Made by a program: the position numbers and the translations under genes. Under the pieces are notes generated by a model. That model was not told the DNA's origin and searched no databases. It saw only the letters and a program-made list of their open reading frames with translations. From Dactylorhiza incarnata (Eukaryota; Streptophyta; Magnoliopsida; Asparagales; Orchidaceae), in assembly GCA_033032865.1 (NCBI GenBank), contig JAWHQI010000040.1:7547001-7611000 (forward strand): a stretch of DNA of 64,000 nt, written 5' to 3'. This document shows, one piece after another, positions 55,595-64,000 of the stretch (the stretch's first letter is position 1; every line of letters begins with the position of its first letter).

Positions 55595-55800
55595 CGTAAA
55601 CCGCCGTTCGTCAAAACCTAATAAAATTAGAAGTCGAAAAGGCTTTATTTCTCTGTCTGAATGCGTTTGACGAGAACATCTTTTTCTTCGACCATCGTTC
55701 GACAAATGAGATTGCCTTAACTGATTCTGTGGTTAAGAGGTTTTATCGACCACCGTTCGACAAATGATTCAAATTTGTCATTCTCCATTCGACGAATTTG
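55595..55800 (-). repeat. TTCGACGAA-type motif cluster between pol and third ORF
   Basis: Five units related to CGTTCGACAAAT lie in this ~200 bp non-coding gap between the pol stop (55826) and the TATA-like box. They match the U3 cluster of the Sire-2 LTR in type. Confidence 0.7.
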
Positions 55801-55825
55801 TGGGATAAATAGAAATATTTAATTT

Positions 55826-57116
55826 TTAGCAGATTGAGTCTCCATTTATCATTCCTAGTTGATTTATAAAGAAGATGTGCTTCTTTTCATCCAAGGGCTT
55901 GGTGAAAATATCAGCTCTTTGCAAATCAGTAGAAATGAATTGTAGGCAAATTTTGTTTTTATCCACATTAACCCAAAGGAAGTGGTGCCTAATTTCTGTG
56001 TTTAGTCCTACTATGGAGAACTGGATTTTGTGTTATAGATATTGCACTAGTGTTGTCACAAAATATCACTGAACTATTTAAGTTGACACCATAGTCTAGG
56101 AGCTGATTTTGTATCCACAATATCTGTGAGCAGCAACTGTTAGCAGCTATGTATTCAGCTTCAGCTGTTGATGTAGACACAGATATTTGTTTCTTACAAA
56201 ACCAAGACACAAGCCTATCACCAAGAAACTGACAAGTTCCTGATGTGCTTTTCCTATCTACCCTGCATCCAGCATAATCTGAATCTGAGAATCCAGTTAA
56301 TTCAAATTCAGATGCTGTTGGATATCAAAGTCCTAGATTAGGGCAACCCTTTATATATCTTAAAATTCTTTTTAGAAAAGTAAGATGGGATTCTTTAGGG
56401 TTAACTTGAAACCTAGCACAAATACATGTAGCAAACATTATATCTGACCTACTAGCTGTTAAATAGAGTAGAGAGCCATCAACAGGTTTCCCTGATTCAT
56501 CAGTATTAATAACAGCATTAGAGGCCATGGGTGTTTTCATAGTAGAAGAATCAGACATTCCAAATCTTTTCACTAATTCCTTAGCATACTTCGATTGAGA
56601 GATGAAGATTCCAGATGGGGTTTGCTTCACTTGAAGACCAAGGAAGTATGATAATTCACCCATACTACTCATTTCAAATCTTGATTGCATTAGATTGGAA
56701 AATCTTTTGCACAAATTTGAATCAGTAGATCCAAAGATAATGTCATCTACATATATTTGAACTAGTAGAGTTTGATTTTTATGTACTTTGTAAAATAATG
56801 TTTTGTCTACTATGCCTCTACAGAAATTGTTTTCCAAGAGAAAATTAGCTAAAGTCTCATACCATGCTCTGGGAGCTTGTTTTGAGACCATAAAGAGCTT
56901 TATTAAGCTTAAATACATAGGAGAAATGAGTTGAGAGATGAAACCTGGTGGTTGTTCCACATAGACTTCTTATATGATGTCTCCATTGAGAAAAGCACTC
57001 TTCACATCCATTTGATACACCTTGAACTTTTTGAATGCAGCAAAGGCCAAGAAAATCCTTATAACTTCAAGCCTTGCAACAGGGGCAAATGTCTGATCAT
57101 AATCTATGCCTTATTC
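55826..57116 (-). pseudogene. Sire-2 RT (main part) and RNase H
   Basis: Minus strand: [32 protein letters not shown], stop near 56973, VYVEQPPGFIS, SKQAPRAWYETLANFLLENN and YVDDIIFGSTDSNLCKRF. RNase H: FSDSDYAGCRVDRKSTSG, SWFCKKQISVS, STAEAEYIAA and HSRTKH, then a frameshift near 55997 into ADIFTKPLDEKKH and a stop at 55826-55828. A stop replaces Trp in NLGLWYP. RT catalytic aspartates are intact. Confidence 0.87.
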
Positions 57117-59015
57117 CTATGAATATCCGTTAGCTACCAATCTTGCTTTGTTTCTCACAATATTGCCTTGATCATCAAGCTTGTTCCTGAAGACCCACTT
57201 GGTGCCAATAACTGGATGGCCTTTTGGTCTTGGAACCAAATCCCAAACCTTGTTTCTTTCAAACTGGCTGAGTTCCTCTTGCATTGCAAGGATCCAATTT
57301 GGATCTTGTTCTGCATCTTTTATGGTTTGAGGTTCAACTTGTGATAGGAAACAAGTATGCATTTTATGTTGGTGTAGTTGATGCCTTGTTTGAACACCTG
57401 TTGTGATATCATCAATCACTTGTGAAATTGGATGATCTCTAACTATGATGTGGTCAACAGTTGGAGTTGGTTCAGCAGCAGTATCAACATTGGGAATTTG
57501 TTCAGCTGTTACATCCTGTGGAGGATGTTCTGCTGTTACTTGATTTAGGTTATCAACAATATCTAGATAATCTTCTTCTTCACTGTCTTCAAGAGTTTGA
57601 GGTGATGGATGCAGTGAATCTCCTGTCTGTAAATTTAACCCTTTAAGCTCTTCACATAGAGCTGGTACCTGTAAAGTATTCTTGGTAGAAGAATTCTTCT
57701 CCTTGTAAAACATGCTAGTTTCATCAAAGGAAACATGCATAGACTCTTCTATTTTAAGAGAGGATTTATTAAATACCCTATATACTTTGCTAACTATTGA
57801 ATATCCTAAGAAGATTCCTTCTTCAGATTTTGGTTCAAATTTTCTAAGGTACTTCTTATCATTGTTATGAACAAAGCATCTACATCCAAAAGTTCTAAAA
57901 TAATCAACTTTAGGTTTCTTCCCTTTAAGCAATTCATAGGGAGTTTTACCCTTAAGTTTGTGTATCAAACTTCTATTCAGAACATAATTTGCTGTGCTGA
58001 CAGCCTCTGCCCAAAAAGATAGGGGCAAGTTAGTATCTGCAAGCAATGTTCTTGCTGATTCAATTAGAGTTCTATTTTTTCTTTCAACTACCCCATTTTG
58101 TTGAGGAGTTCTAGGAGCTGAGAAGCAATGCCTGATACCTTCCATCTCACAGAATTCTTGCATGAGAAGAGACTCAAACTCAGTGCCATGATCACTTCTG
58201 ATCAATGCAACTACAGTAGAGTACTCAATCTGTATGCTCTTAAGAAAGTCTGTAAGAACTTTAAAGTTATCTGACTTTTCTCTCAAGAAGAACACCCAGG
58301 TGAATCTAGAGAAGTCATCTACAATAACTAGAGTGTAAGACTTCCCCCCTAAGCTCTTTATTGCTATAGGTCCAAAAAGGTCCATATGTAGCAAGTATAA
58401 GATTCTAGGTGAATCACTTTTAGATAATGATTTAAAGCTATTTTTGGTTTGCTTACCCAATTTACATGCCCTACAAAGACCTTCTTTCTTATATGATCCT
58501 GATGGTAAGCCTCTAACAAGATTATCCTTAGCTAGTTTAGCAATGGTCCTAAGGTTTACCTGTCCTAATCTTTTATGCCATAATTCACTAGATTTGCTTA
58601 GCTCATTAAATAAACAAATTTCTGATTTGGATGAGTTGAAATTTACTAAATATATATTTCCTTGTCTAATACCTGATAGAACAATAACATTATCAGAGGA
58701 TTTAATAATGCATTCTGATTTATTAAATGTTACCTGATAACCTTCATCACATAACTGACTTATGCTATTGAGGTTGTGCTTCAGACCCTTGACATAGGTT
58801 ACTTCCTTGAATGTCATTGTTCCAACTTTGATTTGACCATAGCCTTTGGTTTGTCCACAGTTGGAGTCTCCAAAGATCACCTTGGGTCCAAGCTTTGCCT
58901 TGTAGTTGTTCAGGTTGGCCTTGTTCCCTGTCATATGCTTTGAGCAGCCACTGTCCAAGTACCATTTTTGATTTAATCATGGATAGCTGTGTACCTGCAA
59001 AGACAAAAACATAAA
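57117..59015 (-). pseudogene. Sire-2 protease, integrase and RT start
   Basis: The open stretch is 613 residues from 58958. Protease WYLDSGCSKHMTG keeps its Asp. Next are VIFGDSNCGQTKGYGQ, VKGLKHNLNSISQLC, pre-integrase LWHKRLGQVNLRTI with CRACKLGKQTKNSF, and integrase LLHMDLFGPIAIKSLGGK, RSDHGTEFESLLM and TPQQNGVVERKNR. Then an acidic linker with two PTVD-like repeats and the RT start QEELSQFERNKVWDLVPRPK, GTKWVFRNKLDDQG, ending NGYS at stops from Gln codons (57117). Upstream in frame lie a stop before LNQKWYL and the boundary stop TAG 59016-59018. Confidence 0.89.
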
Positions 59016-61059
59016 CTAGTTGTTTTTGACCCAGACTACCTTGGGTCCTTTTATGTTACCACAAAATTCAGAGATAAATGACATTTCAGGCTGATCCTTA
59101 TAGCCTTGTGGATGATGTCTCCTTGGAGGTATAGTCCACTCAGTAAAAGGATTTTTAGTATATTTAGGATTAGAATTCTTAGAGTTTTCTGTATAGTGCT
59201 TGTTCGAAGAATTTGAATAAATTCGTCGACCGCCGTTCATATTATAACTATACTAAAAATCTGTTCTCAGTTTTCGTCGAGCCCCGTTCGACAGATTTGA
59301 ATCTTTTTATCGAGCTTTGTTCGACGAATTCTTCTGAATTCTCTTATCCTTAACGGACTTGCTTGAAAAATCTTTATTTCTTTCTGCAGCCTCTTTGCTT
59401 TTAGCAGAAATGAATTTTATGGGTGTGGAGAGGATGTTTCTCTTAATCAGAGATGGCTCACTTGATGAAGCACCCAAGCCCAGTTTGGTATTGTTAAATC
59501 TAGCATTGATAGTGCTTGTGATGTCCATCAGTTTGATACTTCTCCCATTGAGGGATTCTCAAACTTTTTGGCTTCAGATAACTTATTCTCAAGAAGAGTA
59601 ATGTGTTCTCTGGAGGCAGCCAAATCTTTCTTAAGATTTGCATTCTCTTCACTTATATTGTTCATTTTAACTAACTTATTTCTGAGAGAGATTACTTCTT
59701 TCTCAGATTTTATTAAGTCTTGGCAAAGAATTTTGAAATCATCTTTGAATTCAATAGAAGTACAATCAAATCTAGATAATACCTGATCAATATCATCTTC
59801 TGTTTCTGATTCTGATTTCTCTTCATCAGAATTGTTGGTTGAGGCATTGATTGCCATCATGCAGAAATTTTTTTCTTCTTCATCATCACTGGAGCTGGAT
59901 GATGATGCTGATTGTGACTCACTGTCTGAGTCATAAATAGCCATTAGGCATTGGCTGTTTTCTTTTGTTTCTTCTTCATCAGAAGAACAAGATGAAGATT
60001 CTGATTCAGATTCTGTTTCACTCCAGGATGTTGCTACAAACCCTCTTCCCTTCTTTTGTGAGAGTGGAAGGAAGATTTGCTGGAGCCCTTCTTTTCTTCC
60101 TTTTCTTTTCTTCTTTCCTTCTTGTCCTTCTTGTGTTGAATTTCTAGACATTCAGGAGCAATGTGTCCTGGTTTCCTGCAACCAAAACATATAATTTCAT
60201 TAGAGTGATTTTTGTCATACCTTGGCTTGTCATGGCTTCTGGATGACTTCCTCCTGAAATCTTTTCTAGCCATTTTGTAGAATCTTTTGGCTAATAAACT
60301 CATAAACTCCTCATTGTCAGGAGTTTTTCCCTCTTCTTCTACAGCCTTGAAGGTTATGATTCTTTCCTTCTTGGGTGCTGGAGATGAAGCACATTCTTCA
60401 GCTTCCCTAGCTTTGATAAGCTGCTCATAAGACTTAAGCTTGCCCAACAAAGCTTCAGTGGTGATCTCATTGAGACTTCTGGCTTCCTTGATTGGCCAGA
60501 TTCTGGAGTCCCATGTGCTGGGGAAGCACATAAGAATTTGGTCATTAATCTCTATGAGTGAGATCACTTTGTCCAGAGACTTCAGCTCATTTATTATGAG
60601 GCTGAGTCTATTGTACATTTCAGCAACATTTTCTGATTCATCCTTCTTGAAGTTCTCATATTGAGAGATCAGGTTAGATCTTCTATATTTTCTTTCATCT
60701 GCTGAGCCTGCCACCATGTTGTTGCGAGATTCCCAAATTTCTTTTGCTGAGGTGCACTCAACAACCTTTTGGAATATGTCATCTGATATAGTTAGGGCCA
60801 GAATGTTCATGGCCTTTGCATCTGCATTTCTCTGCTTCTTCTGAACTTCAGTCCACTCAGGAGGTGGGACAGCAGTATTGTCTGTTGTTTCTCCAGTGCT
60901 GGTTGATTCTGTAGGTGCTGGAGGCCCTGTTAGAATAACATTAAAAATCTCTTCATCAATGGAGTTCATATAGAGCCTAATCCTTGCTTTCCATAGGGCA
61001 AACTTATTGAGATTGCACATAGGAGGTCTTGTGCTGGAATATTCCTTGTTTTGTGCCAT
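59016..61059 (-). pseudogene. Sire-2 gag
   Basis: ATG 61059 (CTCATGGCAC), MAQNKEYSSTRPPM, about 100 nt after the primer site. UBN2-like gag: FALWKARIRLYMNSIDEEIF, AKEIWESRNNMV, LSLIINELKSLDKV, LMCFPSTWDSRI, TTEALLGKLKSYEQL. CCHC knuckle CFGCRKPGHIAPEC. After a frameshift near 60100 come a very acidic S/E/D-rich part (SQCLMAIYD, FCMMAINAS) and a coiled coil (KSEKEVISLRNKLVKMN, LLENKLSEAKKF). After another frameshift near 59530 it continues to GPKVVWVKNN and TAG at 59016. A motif cluster at 59215-59335 is embedded in the reading frame. Confidence 0.86.
59215..59335 (-). repeat. TTCGTCGA/TCGACGAA inverted motifs inside Sire-2 gag end
   Basis: Paired arms such as TTCGTCGAGCCCCGTTCGAC and ATCGAGCTTTGTTCGACGAA occur here. 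In the gag frame they encode SNKAR/SNGARR-like repeats with stops. Confidence 0.65.
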
Positions 61060-61162
61060 GAGTTTTAAATAAGATAAAATTAGAGAGAAGGAAACTCTTA
61101 GAAAAATTAAGATCTGGTTGATCTTTGTGATTTAGGTGTTAGCCTGTAAAGAATCAACACCC

Positions 61163-61173
61163 CTCTGATACCA
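61163..61173 (-). other. Sire-2 primer binding site, initiator Met tRNA
   Basis: The minus strand reads TGGTATCAGAG, two bases after the 5' LTR. Confidence 0.88.
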
Positions 61174-61175
61174 AT

Positions 61176-62698
61176 TGAAAGTGGAGGTCAGATCTTAAAT
61201 TACTCTAGAGGGGGGTGAATAGAGTATTAAAACTTTTTGTTTAGTTTTATAGCGGAATTTAAAATACTGTTTAAGTAAATGTGTAATCTGTGAGAATTAA
61301 AGATAAAAATAGGAACAGTAAAAAAGCACACAACACAAGAACACAGAAATAAGCAAGCACAGAAGACACAAGGAGCTATAGTAGTTCCCCAATAAATCTG
61401 GGTACATCTACTCTTCTACCACCCTTAGTAGGAATCCACTAGGAGGGTTGATAAGGTGCCAAGGCACCAAGGGGTTTTTGATAAGGTGTCCACACACCAA
61501 TAAGCTTTTGATAAGGTGCTTAAAAATCACACAAGGATTTTTGATAAGGTGTCTTGCCACCACTGGGTAAACTTTTGAAGGGAGTATTAACCCTGTACAA
61601 GATGAGATAAAAGGTTTAGAATGTTCTTCTCTGTCAATGATCTGAGAGAAGACAAATGGTGTTGAAGCAGAAATCTCCCCCTATCTGATGAGAGTTGATG
61701 ACAGCTTTGTGGACAGAGCTTTCTCCAACAGAAGTCTTTGTAGCAGATTATCTGGAAGAAATTACTCTTCAGATTGTTGTTGCTCTTGAAAGACTTTATC
61801 TTGCAGCAGATCTGAGAGATTGAATCTTGTTCTCAGAATGATGAGAATGCTGCTTTGATGAAGAAGAAATCTGGAACGAAAAGTATGTTCTCTTCTTCTT
61901 CCTTTTCTAATCTTTCTTCTGTTCTCCTTGTTCTGTGATAACAGAGAGACTAAGAGATGGTGAAGTTTTTCTCTGTTATCTGTTAGAAAAATCGACTGTA
62001 TCTCTGTTAGATCATTTTCTTCTCAGATAACTTGTCTTTTTTCAAATTCAAATCTTCTGCTCTTTAAGGAATATATTTTTCTGACTTAAATCCTTCTTGG
62101 AACTAGGTAACCACCCAAAAAACGACTTTGGCCGGTCCTTTCAATTCCTTTTGTCGAGAAAGATGCCTTGGCATTAAATGTCAACGGCTATTCTTCTTCT
62201 TGGAATAGAAGGAATATAAGGATACAATAAATAAGTAAGATATCCTTACTTGGCTGACTGAATACGCCCAAGGAGAAATAAATATATCTGTTATACTGCT
62301 GATTTGTGTTCAGAGAATTGACATCCAACTGAGAATATTAATCTGAGCTTCAGAAAGGAATTTGTCGAGCGCTGGCTAGAATTCGTCGAGCGCCGCTGGC
62401 CATTTGTCAAGCGCTGGCTAGAATTCATCGAACGCTGCTAGCCATTTGTCTAGCGCTGCTCAGGAAATGTCGAGAGCTAGAACTGTCTATATTTCTTCAG
62501 TCTGCTGGAAACAATTTGTCGAACGAATCTGGTCATTCGTCGAACACCACTCGCCATTTATTGAGCTTGAATTTTCCTAAGTTCTGACTAATCTAATCAG
62601 CCTAAAACTTGACCTTAAGACTATACAATGGGGTCAATACAGATCCTAATCAACATATAGTTATCCTAGCCCAAATCAGTAATAGGGTTGTTCCAACA
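61176..62698 (-). repeat. Sire-2 5' LTR (1523 bp)
   Basis: TGAAAGTGGAGG to GTTGTTCCAACA on the plus strand, followed by CATTT. Hairpin array at 61455-61561 and motif cluster at 62361-62566. In the first hairpin the two LTRs differ only in the loop. Confidence 0.93.
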
Positions 62699-62703
62699 CA
62701 TTT

Positions 62704-64000
62704 TGGTTCACCTTCTTGGGAACAGGCTTTGTAGGAACAGCCTTTCTCCTGCCCTTGACTGCTATTGCTGCAGGTCTGTGGGCTGAAGGACTTGACACCA
62801 GCACCTTCTTATAGGAAGGTCTAGATTCAGGATCTTTGCCGGTACCTGTCTCCTGATTGAAACCGATACCAGCTCTGAACTGTCCAGAGAAGGTGTCGAT
62901 GATGGGCAGGATAGTTTTGGGCATAGAGAAGCTGGATGCAAGTTTCTTCTCATCCAACAGCATTTCCTCAAGGTCCTTGATGACCTTGTTCTTCTGTCCT
63001 AATTCAGCATTATTAAGCCTTATGGCTTCCTTGAATTTGTCCACTTCTTTGCTCATAGCAGTCAGCTTCTCAGCTGTCTCCTGGAGCTCAGATTGAACGG
63101 GCTTCAAGGAATCTAGCTCTTTGGTCTGGACTTTGAGGAGTTTCTTACAACCTTTGAAGGCTTTTCACAAGTCTTTATATTGCCTTATCAGTTCAGACTC
63201 AACCTCATATTGGGATCTTGAGGCTTTGCTGTTGGCAGCAGACACACCCTCATCATCGTGCAAGGAATCTGCTGTTGATTAAGAATAAGAGTTAGATAGA
63301 GAAGTTTTGTTAGTTACCTTCCCAGGAGAGATGTCATATTGGTTGTCTTCAGCGATGGCCATCAAGCCAATGAGTGCATCTTCCTAAGTACCAGAGGAGC
63401 TTGAGTCAGAATCACTCAGTGTTCTGATCTTCTTGTCCATGAATCCTTTTTTAGATTTCCTCTTGCTCCTTGAACTTCATCTTTCTTCATGGTTCCTTGA
63501 CTCCTTCTTCTTAGAGGGGCAGTCAGCAGCCATGTGACTTGTCTTGCTGCAGGAATAACAAACAGTATTATTTAAATCATATTTACCAGGGTTAGATCTG
63601 TACCTTTCCTCTCCGGGGGCTCTGGATCTGTCATGATAATCAGATCTTCTGGAGCTTAAGGAGGGGTTTCTTTGATTGTCCCTCCTCCTTCTGTGTAACA
63701 GCTTCTTGAACTGTTTTGAGAGAAGGGCCACCTCTCTATCAGTATCATCAGAATTTGAAGGGCTGGCTTCTGATTCTTCACTGATCTCAGATCTGTTCTG
63801 AGTTGTAGAGATCTTGCCCTTGGATCTTCCCGTGCTCTCAGCTTTAAGAGCCACAGATCTGTCTCTTGAGCTCCCCTTTGAGCTTTCTTCTTCAGCCTTC
63901 CTGGTGTTGAGCTGAAGTTCATGGGACAGCAACTTCCCATACATATTCTTGGGCTCTATGATGCCCAGCTGACCCATCTCTCTGATGGCATAGATTTTGA
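62704..64000 (-). pseudogene. Sire-1 gag, middle part with first zinc knuckle
   Basis: Open at the right edge (KIYAIREMGQLG), so the gag start lies outside. From right to left: GKLLSHELQLNTRKAEEESS, an S/R-rich region, QFKKLLHRRRRDNQRN, CCHC knuckle CYSCSKTSHMAADC, a stop near 63477, DSDSSSSGT with a stop, GLMAIAED, more stops, a coiled coil (ELQETAEKLTAMSKEVDKF, ELGQKNKVIKDLEEMLLDEK), and GRRKAVPTKPVPKKVNQNV up to the Sire-2 insertion. Two knuckles flanking a coiled coil fit Sirevirus gag. Confidence 0.82.

Larger units (their letters stand above)
50990..62698 (-). mobile_element. Sire-2: Sirevirus-type Copia element with a third ORF
   Basis: 11,709 bp, target duplication CATTT (50985-50989, 62699-62703). 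LTRs 50990-52514 (1525 bp) and 61176-62698 (1523 bp) differ at about 3 percent in the ~190 bp I compared. Minus-strand order: 5' LTR, Met primer site, gag, protease, integrase, RT, RNase H, a long third ORF, purine tract, 3' LTR. This is the SIRE/Maximus-like plan with an env-position gene. Frameshifts and stops make it defective. Confidence 0.93.
32046..64000 (-). mobile_element. Sire-1: Sirevirus-type Ty1/Copia element, extends past window
   Basis: The 3' LTR is 32046-33996; the purine tract is at 33997. Coding parts on the minus strand lie at 47528-50984 and 62704-64000. Two other elements split it: Cop-2 in its 3' region and Sire-2 in gag. The Sirevirus assignment rests on the long gag with two CCHC knuckles and coiled coil, and on the RT/integrase sequence type. 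The left flank is AGATG (32041-32045); the 5' LTR is outside the window. Confidence 0.87.

Noticed and set aside
58995..59040. Short intron before the Sire-2 protease (GTAGTC to TTTGCAG)
   Set aside because: The implied intron is about 45 nt, too short for plants, and the protein frame continues across it apart from stops.

Overview
This 64 kb window looks like plant nuclear heterochromatin made almost entirely of nested LTR retrotransposons. I see no host protein gene, rRNA, tRNA or CRISPR. Plant origin follows from the element types: Athila-type Ty3/Gypsy with a tRNA-Asp primer site, a chromodomain-bearing Ty3/Gypsy (chromovirus), Ty1/Copia with an initiator-Met primer site, and Sirevirus-type Copia with a long ORF after pol. 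The sequence does not settle which plant. Names used here are mine: Ath-1, Ath-2, Chr-1, Cop-1a, Cop-1b, Cop-2, Cop-3, Sire-1, Sire-2 and ORF-U.

Layout. 1-4743: Ath-1, an internally deleted Athila element on the minus strand (3' LTR cut by the window edge, 5' LTR 3235-4743). 4744-12427: first copy of a ~7.7 kb block holding the chromovirus 3' end, a Copia gag fragment, a promoter-like stretch, the start of an unknown ORF (ORF-U) and the 3' part of a Copia element (Cop-1a). 12428-17984: Ath-2, a 5'-truncated Athila element on the plus strand with gag-protease and one LTR. 17985-23273: Chr-1, a decayed chromovirus. Its 3' end begins the second copy of the block (21894-29544), where the Copia element is complete (Cop-1b, 25428-31628, target duplication GAAAG). 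ORF-U resumes at 31634 and is cut at 32045 by Sire-1.

32046 to the right edge is Sire-1, a minus-strand Sirevirus used as a landing site by later insertions. Cop-2 (34176-47285, target duplication GCTCC) sits in its 3' region. A sister element, Cop-3 (36632-43205, plus strand, target duplication ATCTT), sits inside the reverse transcriptase of Cop-2. Sire-2 (50990-62698, target duplication CATTT) sits in the gag of Sire-1. Every polyprotein carries stops or frameshifts, so no element looks able to move on its own, although several catalytic motifs survive.

The most unusual observations are: the long third ORF of Sire-2, preceded by a TATA-like box, an AG acceptor-like site, a strong ATG context and a motif cluster shared with the LTR; repeated exact hairpins in the Athila LTRs and different ones in the Sirevirus LTRs; a GACCGC motif array in the Copia LTRs; three polypurine-like tracts with the same spacing in two diverged Athila families; and the ~17 kb-spaced duplication, which is either a real segmental duplication or an assembly artefact. 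All domain calls come from reading translated sequence by eye; no database search was run.
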